Source: Bradyrhizobium icense
GTDB taxonomy: Bacteria; Pseudomonadota; Alphaproteobacteria; Rhizobiales; Xanthobacteraceae
Reading direction: 5' to 3'
Assembly (NCBI RefSeq): GCF_001693385.1
Contig: NZ_CP016428.1
Location: 7,192,001 to 7,256,000 of the forward strand
DNA: 64,000 bases
The stretch's first letter is position 1; every line of letters begins with the position of its first letter. A model generated the notes under the pieces. It worked only from the letters and a program-made list of their open reading frames with translations. It searched no databases and was not told the DNA's origin. Below are positions 10,281-18,823 of the stretch, one piece after another. The translations under genes and the position numbers were made by a program.

Positions 10281-10385
10281 GGAGATGATGCGAGCCGATC
10301 GCTTCAGGATGTGCTTGGCTCGAAAACGCTGTCGGGGTTTGCTACTTACGACCCCTGCCGATTCCATCGTTTCAGGGAATTTCAT

Positions 10386-11585
10386 ATGCGCGCGCGCTTC
10401 CTTCTCCTGCTCGGTCTGATCACGGTCTCCCCGAGCCTCGCTTTCGCCCAGATGAAACTTCCCTCCAAGACGGCGCCGGGCGCCACCGAGACGCGCTATT
10501 TCACCGCGATCGACGGCCTGATGGACGGCAACGCCGACGTCATCCTGAAGGAAACCCGCCAGGGCAAGAACGTCACCGCTGCTACCCTCGACGTCTGCTA
10601 CCCCGCCACGAAGGGCGCCGACCGCAAGGACCGCTTCGTCGCCAACCTCACCGTCAGCGGCCAGAACCTGACCGGCACCACGCAGAGCCTCGGCGACAAG
10701 CTACCGGTTTCCGTCAAGCTGGTGCGCAAGCCTGTCGGCGACACCTTCGAATTCCGCGGCCAGATCAGCATCGGCCAGACCGTGACCGAAGTGACCTCGA
10801 CCGACAATTCCGATCTCAGCGAGAAGGAATTTCTGGACAACCAGACCAGCGACGACGGCATTACGCCGGCGCCGAAGGATTTTACCGACGTGTCGCCGGA
10901 AACGATCGGCGTGCGGGTCAAGCTCGACGCCGCGCTGGATTTCCTCAAGAGCCTGAAGGGCGAGGCCGTCGAGGTCGGGCTCTCCAGCCTTTCGATCTCC
11001 TGCGATGCGCTGCGCGCCGGCGAGCAGACCATCAACCTCACGGCCGATCCGGAACGCGCCGCGGCGCTGATTGCAAAGGCCAAATCGATGCCAGGCGTGG
11101 TGGCCGCGGGATGGACCAGCGGCTCCGTCGAAATGGACCGCACCATCCGTTTTGCCGCGGCCGATTGGCGCGATGGCGACAAGATCAACAGGGAGAAGAT
11201 CGCGTCGGCCATTTCAGGCGTGCTCGCAAAAACGCTTGCCGCCAAGGCCGCGGGCGCCGAGTGGGACGCCAACACCGGAAAACTGACACTGAGCTTCAAG
11301 CGGCCGAGCCCGATCTATCCCGCACTCGCGCTGACCGAAACCGTCGAGGTAACCGCGCTGGTCTCGCCGGATAAACCGGGCGCCACCGATCGGCTGATGC
11401 TTTGGATCTCGAGCCCTGTGATCACGACCGCGGATGAAGGCGCAGGCCCAAAACTGAATTTATCGGAAGAGTCCACCGGCGACGAGGAAGGCGGCGAGCC
11501 GAAGGACGACAACGGCTCGCTCGAAGCGCTGGCGAAAGAGTTCAAGGGCCAGCGCTGGGATGCCGACAGGAGTGTGTGGAAGTAA
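10386..11585 (+). CDS. Exported protein of unknown function
   Basis: The ATG at 10386 gives a clear signal peptide (MRARFLLLLGLITVSPSLAFAQ) and has AGGGAA upstream, so the extra codons upstream in the open frame are rejected. The mature protein is about 378 residues, with no membrane helix and two Cys residues (VCYPATKG and SISCDALR). The central part has a pattern of alternating beta strands; the C-terminal 40 residues are acidic. I do not recognise a family. It follows groEL after a terminator and is probably its own transcription unit. Confidence 0.75.
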   Translation: MRARFLLLLGLITVSPSLAFAQMKLPSKTAPGATETRYFTAIDGLMDGNADVILKETRQGKNVTAATLDVCYPATKGADRKDRFVANLTVSGQNLTGTTQSLGDKLPVSVKLVRKPVGDTFEFRGQISIGQTVTEVTSTDNSDLSEKEFLDNQTSDDGITPAPKDFTDVSPETIGVRVKLDAALDFLKSLKGEAVEVGLSSLSISCDALRAGEQTINLTADPERAAALIAKAKSMPGVVAAGWTSGSVEMDRTIRFAAADWRDGDKINREKIASAISGVLAKTLAAKAAGAEWDANTGKLTLSFKRPSPIYPALALTETVEVTALVSPDKPGATDRLMLWISSPVITTADEGAGPKLNLSEESTGDEEGGEPKDDNGSLEALAKEFKGQRWDADRSVWK

Positions 11586-11702
11586 CGCGGTTTTCGGCGT
11601 GTGAAGAAATTGCGTGGAAAAACCGCCCCAGCTCTGGCGTTTTCGAGCGAACCGGACACGCGGTTCGCGTGAAGAAACCGCATCAAAACAAGAATCTAGG
11701 GC

Positions 11703-11727
11703 CCGGTTCTGATTCAATCAGAACCGG
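11703..11727. repeat. Perfect hairpin repeat between convergent genes
   Basis: CCGGTTCTGATT, one base, AATCAGAACCGG: a nearly perfect palindrome. It could serve as a bidirectional transcription stop, but there is no T tract; more likely it is a fragment of an intergenic repeat. Confidence 0.6.
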
Positions 11728-11772
11728 ACTCCAGTGTTGGTCCGCGTTCGCGCCGCGAGACATCGAGGCCAG

Positions 11773-12243
11773 CTACCTCGAGGTTGATGGCATGGCCGAG
11801 GAATGGTGGTCGACGATCAGCCAACGCTGGCCGTTCTTGACATAGGTGAAGCTGTAGCGCGCGGGCAAGGTCTTCGTCTCGCCATCCTTCACATAAGAGA
11901 ACGTGTAGTAGCCGGTATTGACCGCTGCATTGCCGTACACGCGGATCAGTTGATCGCCGAAGGTTACCTTGAGGCTGGGCAGAACCTTGAAGGCGCCCAC
12001 GAAATAGTCTCGTAGCGCCGCCCGGTCGGAGCGCACGGTCGGCGACAGTGTGCCCCAGAGCACGGCATCGTCCGAATAGAGCGGCAACACCTTTTCGGGA
12101 TCGCCTTCGCCAAGAACCTGCCCCCATCCCGAAGTCGCCGCCGCCACTTCCGCCTTCGGCTCGGCCAAGGCGCTGGAGCCAAGCGACAACACCACCATGC
12201 ACAGGGCAAGTGCTGCGCTCGCCAATTTTGGAGAAGATTGCAT
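11773..12243 (-). CDS. Exported SnoaL-like / DUF4440-type protein (NTF2-like fold)
   Basis: A 156-residue protein with a signal peptide (ALALCMVVLSLGSSALAEP). The remainder fits the calmodulin-kinase-association/SnoaL-like fold: GDPEKVLPLYSDDAVLWGTLSP, then paired strands with TFSYVKDGETKTLPARYSFTYVK and a WLIVDHHSS end. Such domains bind small molecules and are used in varied enzymes. GGGAGG lies 5 bases before the ATG. It sits 68 bp downstream of the cupin gene on the same strand and the two are probably co-transcribed. Substrate unknown. Confidence 0.8.
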   Translation of the reverse strand: MQSSPKLASAALALCMVVLSLGSSALAEPKAEVAAATSGWGQVLGEGDPEKVLPLYSDDAVLWGTLSPTVRSDRAALRDYFVGAFKVLPSLKVTFGDQLIRVYGNAAVNTGYYTFSYVKDGETKTLPARYSFTYVKNGQRWLIVDHHSSAMPSTSR

Positions 12244-12311
12244 GACATCCTCCCTTGTGAGTATCGTGCAGACAAGTGTCCGCTTGAGACGGCCTCTTGC
12301 AATGCAAGCGG

Positions 12312-12770
12312 CTACTGTTTGCGCGGATCGTCAGCCGGATTGATGTAATCGATGCCACCAGGGCCGATAAATTGGACTTGAAGTATCCCTTCCTCGTTTC
12401 CGGTCCAGGCGTAGTGCGAGTGTCTTGCGGGGTACACCCATAGCGAGCCTGGCTTCAGCAGATCACCCTTCTTTTCGAATTTATCACCATGGCTGCTGCC
12501 GACGTCACCGCTTATGACTGTAACAACTTCGGAATAGGGATGCGTATGCGGAGGCATCTGGAAGTTAGGTGGAAACTTGATGCGCAAGACAACGACCTCG
12601 CCCGCTTTCGTCGGATCACCGACCAGGGTCGCAATCTGAACGCCCTTCGGAAAGGCTGGATTATCCTTCCAGGTGAGCGTATCGGGCATCACCCGGACCT
12701 CGGTATTTTGGGCCATTGCCGGAATGGAGAGCGCAATCAAACCGGTCGCCGTTAGCAGCAACTTTTTCAT
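12312..12770 (-). CDS. Exported cupin-domain protein
   Basis: The start at 12770 gives MKKLLLTATGLIALSIPAMAQ, a signal peptide, behind GGGAGGAA; the longer frame is rejected. The mature part is a single cupin barrel. The first cupin motif reads MPPHTHPYSEVVTVISG and supplies two His and a Glu for metal binding; the second reads GSLWVYPARHSHYAWTG. It is a small periplasmic cupin, perhaps binding or turning over a small molecule. The SnoaL-like gene downstream is likely in the same operon. Confidence 0.82.
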   Translation of the reverse strand: MKKLLLTATGLIALSIPAMAQNTEVRVMPDTLTWKDNPAFPKGVQIATLVGDPTKAGEVVVLRIKFPPNFQMPPHTHPYSEVVTVISGDVGSSHGDKFEKKGDLLKPGSLWVYPARHSHYAWTGNEEGILQVQFIGPGGIDYINPADDPRKQ

Positions 12771-13112
12771 GCGAGTTCCTCCCAAGCTGTATGCAGCAAG
12801 AGACGCAAATCGCAATGGGCGGTCAGTTATGGGGACTGGAGTGAAGCCTCGCGCCACGATGTTGCGTGCGTCACACGAGAAAAACTACATCATCAGCGAA
12901 GGGCGAACCACAAGTCAGAGATGCTGACTTAATAGGTTGCCAAAGAGGTCGGTGTCCGCTTTGGGTCCTTCGCGTCGTACGGTTCGACGCCAATGGCCCA
13001 GACGAACATCTTTCCTGTCAACCGAGCTCGCTGCAGCACTTCGTTCGCCAGGTTGTTAAGACTCGATTCAGTTTAAAGGAACATCATCGGCTAGTTGAAC
13101 CTGGGTCATACC
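12771..13112. other. Intergenic region with no convincing gene
   Basis: About 340 bases between divergent genes. Short frames here have no coding character. A GGTTCGACGCC string near 12977 looked like a tRNA T-arm but no acceptor stem can be formed. Promoters for both neighbours must lie here. Confidence 0.5.
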
Positions 13113-13802
13113 ATGCAAGACCGCGAGCCGAGTACCGTTGAAAGCATCTTGTCGGGGAATGTGGTTGACGGGCTGGGACCACGGCAACCGGAGAGCCTGT
13201 GGAATTTCCTCAAATCTGATCGCGATGAAATCTTGGTGGTGCGGGAGTCCTTTCATGACCGGGCGCGCTCCGCTTTGCTGGTCACCGCGGCAGTAGTGGC
13301 AAGCTTTGGGCTGGGATGGGCCGGCGGCCTGAGCTGGCCCGAAGTGGCAGGCACGCTCGGCCTTGAAACGGTTGCGCAGAAGGAAGCGCCCGCGCCGCGC
13401 ATTGCCGAAGCACGGTCGAGCGGCAAGATCGAAGGCACCCGAAAGACCGCATCCACCTCAGACTCGCCCGCCATTGTCGGAAGCATTCCCAAGCCATCCG
13501 CCCTGTTGTCGGGTAGTGCACGCCCGGCTGCGGGCCCGACCTCCCAGGTGAATGTGGCCCCCTCGGCGATTGCGATGCGGCCGCAGCCTTTGGTGGCGGC
13601 GCCGGAAACGAAGCCAACGACCATTGCAGGCTGGACGGTTGTCGATGTTCGGGATGGGACCGCCGTTCTCGAAGGTCCCGACGGTATCAGGATGGCTGCG
13701 CGCGGCGACACCATTCCCGGAATCGGACGTGTCGAATCGATCGTGCGCTGGGGCGGCCGTTGGGTCGTTGCAACCGCCAGCGGCCTGATTGCGACCCCCT
13801 GA
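13113..13802 (+). CDS. Membrane-anchored hypothetical protein
   Basis: A 229-residue protein with a short cytoplasmic N-terminus, one transmembrane helix (about residues 53-70, SALLVTAAVVASFGLGWAGG), a long Pro/Ala/Ser-rich linker and a compact C-terminal domain of about 60 residues (GWTVVDVRDGTAVLEGPDGI...WGGRWVVATASGLI). The end domain resembles the small beta domains of PilP/GspC-type periplasmic proteins, but similarity is too weak to name. The ATG at 13113 is preferred to an upstream TTG. Function unknown. Confidence 0.68.
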   Translation: MQDREPSTVESILSGNVVDGLGPRQPESLWNFLKSDRDEILVVRESFHDRARSALLVTAAVVASFGLGWAGGLSWPEVAGTLGLETVAQKEAPAPRIAEARSSGKIEGTRKTASTSDSPAIVGSIPKPSALLSGSARPAAGPTSQVNVAPSAIAMRPQPLVAAPETKPTTIAGWTVVDVRDGTAVLEGPDGIRMAARGDTIPGIGRVESIVRWGGRWVVATASGLIATP

Positions 13803-13815
13803 CTGAATTCCCGAC

Positions 13816-14229
13816 CTAGTTCGTGTTGATGCGGAAGCGCAGCGTTTTCGCGCCGACGAACGACACGAAATCGCCCTGCCGCTTCCAGGTGCCCGCCTCG
13901 GCGAGCGCTGCGATCAATTCGTCATCCTGCTGCGCGCGATCCGGCGGACAGGTGCGGTTCTCCATCGCGCCGGGAACGAAGATCACGGTGTTGCCGGCGA
14001 CCGAAAACTGGCCCTTGCCGCCCTTACACCAGAGTTCCAGTACCACCTCGCCCTTGTCGCCGATCTCGAGATTGGGAATCCGCTTCGACCCGCGCTGACG
14101 ATCCACGTCGAGCGTCATTTCCGAGCCGAACGGAAAACCGTCATCGGCGAGCGCCGGGCTGAGATGAAGTGCGGCGGTGATCAGCAGAATTGATGCCGCC
14201 GGCTTCGACATGCGCGCGAATGAAATCAT
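13816..14229 (-). CDS. Exported META-like (HslJ-type) protein
   Basis: A 137-residue protein with a signal peptide (ILLITAALHLSPALADD). The start at 14229 has GAGAGG a few bases upstream. The C-terminal half (TCPPDRAQQDDELIAALAEAGTWKRQ...LRF) follows the META-domain pattern: a Cys, an acidic helix, a short strand, then a final strand. META proteins such as HslJ are small exported or lipid-linked proteins linked to stress and antibiotic tolerance. The match is by pattern only. Confidence 0.62.
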   Translation of the reverse strand: MISFARMSKPAASILLITAALHLSPALADDGFPFGSEMTLDVDRQRGSKRIPNLEIGDKGEVVLELWCKGGKGQFSVAGNTVIFVPGAMENRTCPPDRAQQDDELIAALAEAGTWKRQGDFVSFVGAKTLRFRINTN

Positions 14230-14500
14230 GCAACCTCTCAAGCGTTCAACACCGCGCGCCGTTCTATTGAACAACGATGTGATTGGCTAGCTGCCCGGCA
14301 CGGCGAATTGGGCACTGCCGAATCGCTCACATCCTCGCGAAGTGGCCTGCCGTCCCGCGCCGTTGTGAAGATGCCAGGGTTGACTTCAACACCGGGACAC
14401 GCCAACGCTGACCGCGGCACCCCGTGTGGCCTAGCCCCGTAAAATCACCAATTGTCCCGATTTTTCAGGCCTTTGAGGCCCTCCCCGGAGACGGCAATCT

Positions 14501-16243
14501 GTGAAAAACCTTCGCTCGACACTCGCCACCGTGTGGCGCATCGCCATCCCGTATTTTCGCTCCGAAGACAAATGGGCCGGCCGCGGCCTGCTCGCCGCGG
14601 TGATCGCCATCGAGCTCGCCATCGTCGGCATCAATGTCCTGATCAATCAGTGGAACAGCCGTTTCTACAACGCACTGCAAGAGCGTAACTGGGACTCGTT
14701 CGTCAGCGAGATCATCTATTTCAGTGTCCTTGCCGCCGCTTTTATTCTGCTGGCGGTCTATCAGCTCTATCTCAATCAATGGCTGCAGATCCGCTGGCGG
14801 CGCTGGATGACCGCGCACTATCTCGCTGACTGGCTGCACGAGGCGAACCATTACCGGATGCAGCTTCAAGGCGACGCCGCCGACAACCCCGACCAGCGCA
14901 TGACCGAAGACGTCAAGCTGTTCGTCGATCGCACCCTCAACATCGGCGTCGGCCTGTTGAGCTCGATCGTCACGATAGCATCCTTCGTTACGATCCTGTG
15001 GGGGCTTTCCAACGCGGCGCCGCTGCACATGTTCGGGCAGGACATTGCCATCCCCGGTTACCTCGTCTGGGGCGCGCTGATCTATTCGGTACTCGGCACC
15101 ATCCTGACCCATCTGATCGGCTGGCCGCTGGTCGGCATCGACTTCCGACAGCAACAATACGAAGCGGATTTCCGTTTCAACCTGGTGCGCGTGCGGGAAA
15201 ATTCAGAACAGATCGCACTGTTGAACGGAGAAGCCGCGGAGCGCGAACGCCTGCTCGTTCGCTTCGGACGCGTGGTGGAGAACTGGCTCGCCATCATGAG
15301 CCGAACCAAGAAGGTGACGGCGTTCACGGCCAGCTACAATCAGGCTTCGGTGATCTTTCCCTATGTGCTGGTGGCGCCGGCCTACTTCGCGCAGAAGATC
15401 CAGCTCGGTGGCATGATGCAGACCGCATCGGCGTTTTCGAACGTGCAGGGCGCGCTGTCGTTCTTCATCACCATCTATCGCCAACTGGCGGAGTGGCAGG
15501 CTGTGGTCAATCGCCTCGACGGGTTCGAGGCAGGGATCGTGGCGGCGGGCGAACTGGCAACCCGCAAGGAGAGGATTCACGTCGTCAACGCGGGCGACGG
15601 CGCCATCGACCTCAAGGATTTGACGCTGCGTCTGCCGAACGGAACGCCGCTGGTGAACGCGGACGGATTCAGCTTGCGCAGAGGCGAGCGTACGTTGCTG
15701 ACGGGCCCGTCGGGCTCCGGCAAATCCACGCTGTTCCGCGCCATCGCCGGCATCTGGCCGTTCGGCTCCGGCTCGATCGCCGTACCGGCGGGGGCGACCT
15801 TGATGATGCTGCCGCAGCGGCCGTATTTCCCGACCGGAACGCTGCAAGCAGCGATCGAATACCCCGCCAAGGAAGGCGCGTTCACGCCCGCTCAGATCAG
15901 CCAGACGCTGGAATTAGTGGGATTGCCGAAGCTCGCGTCGCAACTCGATGAGCACGGGCACTGGAATCGAACGCTGTCGCTCGGAGAGCAGCAGCGCCTT
16001 GGCCTGGCGCGGGCGTTGTTGCATGTGCCGCAATACCTGTTCCTCGACGAGGCGACGGCGTCACTCGACGAACCTTCGGAAGCGGCGCTGTATCGCCTGC
16101 TCGAAGCTAAATTGCCGGCGACCACCATCATCTCGATCGGCCATCGTTCGACGCTCGATGCCTTCCACGATCGCAATGTCGTGCTTGCCCGCGCCGGAGA
16201 CGGATTCGCGCTTCAGGACAGCAAGAGCGCCGCCGCGTCGTAG
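14501..16243 (+). CDS. ABC transporter with fused permease and ATPase (SbmA/BacA-like, YddA/BclA type)
   Basis: A 580-residue full-size half transporter. The first 330 residues are a membrane domain of the ABC_membrane_2/SbmA-BacA class with about six helices, including the conserved QWNSRFYNALQERNW. The ATPase follows: Walker [10 protein letters not shown] near residue 402, signature LSLGEQQR near 492, Walker B LFLDEATASLDE near 512 and a switch His in ISIGHRS. The start codon is GTG. In Bradyrhizobium, the BacA-like transporter BclA of this architecture imports antimicrobial peptides and is needed in some legume symbioses. Whether this is the BclA orthologue or a YddA paralogue needs a tree. 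Confidence 0.88.
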   Translation: MKNLRSTLATVWRIAIPYFRSEDKWAGRGLLAAVIAIELAIVGINVLINQWNSRFYNALQERNWDSFVSEIIYFSVLAAAFILLAVYQLYLNQWLQIRWRRWMTAHYLADWLHEANHYRMQLQGDAADNPDQRMTEDVKLFVDRTLNIGVGLLSSIVTIASFVTILWGLSNAAPLHMFGQDIAIPGYLVWGALIYSVLGTILTHLIGWPLVGIDFRQQQYEADFRFNLVRVRENSEQIALLNGEAAERERLLVRFGRVVENWLAIMSRTKKVTAFTASYNQASVIFPYVLVAPAYFAQKIQLGGMMQTASAFSNVQGALSFFITIYRQLAEWQAVVNRLDGFEAGIVAAGELATRKERIHVVNAGDGAIDLKDLTLRLPNGTPLVNADGFSLRRGERTLLTGPSGSGKSTLFRAIAGIWPFGSGSIAVPAGATLMMLPQRPYFPTGTLQAAIEYPAKEGAFTPAQISQTLELVGLPKLASQLDEHGHWNRTLSLGEQQRLGLARALLHVPQYLFLDEATASLDEPSEAALYRLLEAKLPATTIISIGHRSTLDAFHDRNVVLARAGDGFALQDSKSAAAS

Positions 16244-16266
16244 GCCCCGGATGCAGCGAATATCTC

Positions 16267-16779
16267 CTACAACCAGCGCCGCGGCCATGGCTGGCGGCGC
16301 ACCCAGCGGTGCCAGAGATAGGAGAAGGCGGTCAACAGCAGCGCGCCGGCCAGCACTGGCGCCAGCAGGAATGTCCAGGGCAGATTGCCCGAGACCACCA
16401 GCAGCGGATTGATGCCTGCCGGCGGGTGAAAGGTCCCGGTGACGTACATCGCCAGAATCGAGAGGCCGACGGCGGCCGCCGCTGCCCAGGCCTGCGGTCC
16501 CGTCAGCTTCAGCACGGCGAGGCCGACGAGGGCCGACACCACATGACCGCCGATCAGGGCGCGCGGCTGCGCCGGCGCCACGTCGGGCGATCCGATCACC
16601 AGCACGATCGAGGTGGCGAACGGAATTACCGCGAGCGGATAATGCGCGGCGAACGAAAACCACTCCATGATGCCGATGGCGATCGCGCCGCCGAGGCCCG
16701 CGACCGCGCCCGCCAGGACATTACGGTGATCGTTGCGGGAGATCGCTTTACGCGCCGCGCTGCGCCAATCTCGCTTCAT
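16267..16779 (-). CDS. HPP family integral membrane protein
   Basis: A 170-residue protein with four to five hydrophobic helices and the family signature THPPAG-like FHPPAGINPLL. HPP proteins are inner-membrane proteins; some plant and cyanobacterial members transport nitrite. The start at 16779 (MKRDWRSAARK) has GGGTGGAG upstream; a longer frame runs into the terminator of the neighbouring porin and is rejected. It is convergent with the BacA-like transporter gene. Substrate not known here. Confidence 0.85.
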   Translation of the reverse strand: MKRDWRSAARKAISRNDHRNVLAGAVAGLGGAIAIGIMEWFSFAAHYPLAVIPFATSIVLVIGSPDVAPAQPRALIGGHVVSALVGLAVLKLTGPQAWAAAAAVGLSILAMYVTGTFHPPAGINPLLVVSGNLPWTFLLAPVLAGALLLTAFSYLWHRWVRRQPWPRRWL

Positions 16780-16790
16780 CGCTCCACCCA

Positions 16791-16830
16791 AAAGAAAAGG
16801 GGGCGACAGATCGCTCTGCCGCCCCCTTCG
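16791..16830 (-). terminator. Rho-independent terminator of the porin gene
   Basis: On the minus strand GGGGGCGGCAG pairs with CTGTCGCCCCC around a six-base loop, then TTTTCTTTT. It begins 18 bases after the porin stop and overlaps the upstream side of the HPP gene. Confidence 0.85.
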
Positions 16831-16847
16831 TCTTCGACAGGAAGATC

Positions 16848-17837
16848 TTACTTCAGGTTGGTCATCGCGGTCAGGTCGGCCGAGAGCTTGACGATACCGG
16901 CGGCGCCGCACCACTTGGAGCCGACGCCAGACGGATTGATTGGCGTGAAGCTGCCGTTGAACGTCGCGGTATGGTCGCTCGTGAAGGCGTTACAATCGCC
17001 CTGAGACAGGTTGGTGTCGGAGTAACGGAAGTCCAGCGTGAACACCTTGTAGGTGAAGCCAATGCCGACGTTCCAAGTGTTGTAATCGGCATAGTTGATG
17101 CCGTTCGGGAACGCAGGAACGCCGTAGAATGAGTCTGACGTGCCGAGCCACTGGCGACCGAACTCGCCTGACACATACATGCCGATGCCGCTGGCGCCGA
17201 ACCAGGCGCTCGGCGCGATCGCCTTGCCGACGATCGAAGCATAGGTGCCTTCGGCGCCGGTGTTCAGGAAGTTCGGCGAATAATAGACGTTGCCGCCGAG
17301 CGAGAAGTTGTCGTTGAAGGTGTAGTTCACCTTGCCGTAGACCTCGAAGAAGTCGAGGTCCTTCTTGATGACGTTGCCGTTAAGCAGGGCATTGACCTGG
17401 CATTCGTTGCTGAGCGGCACGCCCGCAGTGTCAGTTGCCGCACCGTAGTGGCAGGTGCCGCCCGGATAGAGGTAGCCCCAGGCGCCGACGTCGAAGGCGA
17501 AGGCGCCGAACGTCGCACGGATACCGCCGTAAGCGTCAATTTCAGCGGCGGCACGGTTGGCGAAAGAGATGCTTGCGCCGGCCACGCCGACGTAGAGCTG
17601 GACGTCCTTGGTGACGTTGTAGCGCGGCTCGAAATAGGCGCTGACCGAAGGCTTGTGGTTGGACTGGGTAATGCCGCGGAAGACGTAGTCGTTGGTGATC
17701 GCGCTGCCGAAGGCGACATCCCAGGGATCGAACGCGACCGGCGGCGGCGCCTTGACGGCCTTGTAAGCCATGTCCGCCGCGAGAGCCGAACCCGAAACCA
17801 TTGCCAGCGCCGTTGCCAACAAAGCCACTTTCTTCAT
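16848..17837 (-). CDS. TorF-family putative outer-membrane porin
   Basis: A signal peptide (MKKVALLATALAMVSGSALAAD) is followed by a beta-rich protein of about 300 residues. Its first strands read FGSAITNDYVFRGITQSNHKPSVSAYFE, the signature of the Gcw_chp/TorF putative porin family. Strands alternate through to NVGIGFTYKVFTLDFRYSDTN. I chose 17837; a start 15 bases upstream would only lengthen the signal. Four cysteines occur (GGTCHYG, ECQV, GDCNA, KWCGAA), more than usual for a porin, perhaps forming extracellular disulfides. Monocistronic with its own terminator. Confidence 0.87.
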   Translation of the reverse strand: MKKVALLATALAMVSGSALAADMAYKAVKAPPPVAFDPWDVAFGSAITNDYVFRGITQSNHKPSVSAYFEPRYNVTKDVQLYVGVAGASISFANRAAAEIDAYGGIRATFGAFAFDVGAWGYLYPGGTCHYGAATDTAGVPLSNECQVNALLNGNVIKKDLDFFEVYGKVNYTFNDNFSLGGNVYYSPNFLNTGAEGTYASIVGKAIAPSAWFGASGIGMYVSGEFGRQWLGTSDSFYGVPAFPNGINYADYNTWNVGIGFTYKVFTLDFRYSDTNLSQGDCNAFTSDHTATFNGSFTPINPSGVGSKWCGAAGIVKLSADLTAMTNLK

Positions 17838-18187
17838 GTCGATCCCCATCACCCTTCTAGACAGTCCCGTTCCGGCGCCCCCCAGGGCAAGCGATAACCG
17901 ACTGCGGCCAAATGTCTTAACGTGGTCACAGAGTGGGCCGCGGCGTCATGGTCGTGAAGCAAAAAAGTCAAGCAGGTGCCGCCTTTTTAGGCGTTTGTGA
18001 CGTTTCCCGAAATCTTCTCCGCGCGTGTTGCATTCTCACAACAATTTTACAGGTTCCCGGACCGCGCCGGCAGCGTGCATGACCCGAAAAGTTGGCATCG
18101 GCGACACACCGGAGGGTGGCGCTTACGAATCAACCTCCCCGTGAAGTGCCGCTCCGGCCGCTTCGCCAGTCCTTTCGACAGCCGTAA
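17838..18187. other. Intergenic region upstream of the porin gene
   Basis: About 350 bases. It should hold the porin promoter. No credible ORF, RNA gene or repeat was recognised; the stretch TTTACAGGTTCCCGG near 18046 is not part of a clear element. Confidence 0.4.
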
Positions 18188-18220
18188 CGAAAAGGCCGCA
18201 GCGGTGACGCTGCGGCCTCG
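18188..18220 (-). terminator. Rho-independent terminator of the histone-H1-like gene
   Basis: Minus-strand stem AGGCCGCAGCG / CGCTGCGGCCT with a TCAC loop, then TTTTCG. It lies 25 bases after the stop of the Lys/Ala-rich gene. Confidence 0.82.
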
Positions 18221-18243
18221 AAACATCGGTCTCGGCGAGCGAC

Positions 18244-18609
18244 CTAGTGCTGGTCGCCACCGTTCGAGGAGCTCGAACTCCACGAGGGGTTGGACGGCTC
18301 CGGAGAAGCCCAGCTCGGCGCAGGCTCGGGCTCAGGCGTCGCCATCGCCGGCTCCGCCTTGGGAGCGGCGGGCTTGGCAGCCGCTTTCCTTTTCCTGGCC
18401 GGGCTCTTCTTTGCGGCCTTCGGCGCGGCCTTCGACTTCTTGGCCGCCTTCTTGGCGGATTTCTTCGCCGACTTCTTGGCGGATTTCTTGGCGCCCTTCT
18501 TCGCCGATTTCTTCGCAGCCTTCTTCGCCGACTTCTTCTTCGCCGCTACGGCCTTCTTGGCCTTCTTGGACTTTTTAGCCTTCTTCGCCTTCTTACTCTT
18601 CTTCGCCAT
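18244..18609 (-). CDS. Lys/Ala-rich histone H1-like protein
   Basis: A 121-residue protein. AGGAGG six bases before the ATG at 18609 fixes the start (MAKKSKKAKK), and a longer frame is rejected. Roughly the first 80 residues are tandem AKK, SAKK and KAAKK repeats, strongly basic and without aromatic residues. A Pro/Ala/Glu stretch and a Ser/Gly-rich tail (SWSSSSSNGGDQH) follow. This composition matches the eukaryotic histone H1 tail and bacterial H1-like proteins such as Bordetella BpH1 and AlgP, which bind DNA non-specifically. Likely a nucleoid-associated protein. Repeat number may vary between strains. Confidence 0.82.
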   Translation of the reverse strand: MAKKSKKAKKAKKSKKAKKAVAAKKKSAKKAAKKSAKKGAKKSAKKSAKKSAKKAAKKSKAAPKAAKKSPARKRKAAAKPAAPKAEPAMATPEPEPAPSWASPEPSNPSWSSSSSNGGDQH

Positions 18610-18711
18610 CGTGGTCCTCCTGTTGCGCCTGTCCATGTCGAGCGCTTCGATAGTCCGCAGGCTAGACCGGGACGACACTTCTTCGAAGTGCCCTCCTGCT
18701 CCATCCTTGTC

Positions 18712-18765
18712 TGGCATGATCTCGGGCGAGACGCTTCGCGCGCCTGTCCCGAGGAAAACCGAATG
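18712..18765. repeat. Degenerate copy of the GAGCATGATC repeat family
   Basis: GGCATGATCTCGGGCGAGACGCTTCGCGC...GTCCCGAGGAAAACCG resembles the left two-thirds of the intact element at 63775-63847, with several substitutions and no right end. Confidence 0.55.
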
Positions 18766-18823
18766 CCGATCCGCTATAGAAGCGCGGAGCAGGCTTTCCG
18801 GTTCATGCCCAAGGGCCGATCGA

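Noticed and set aside
12930..13010. A tRNA T-arm-like GGTTCGACGCC
   Set aside because: No matching acceptor stem, D-arm or anticodon arm could be folded around it.
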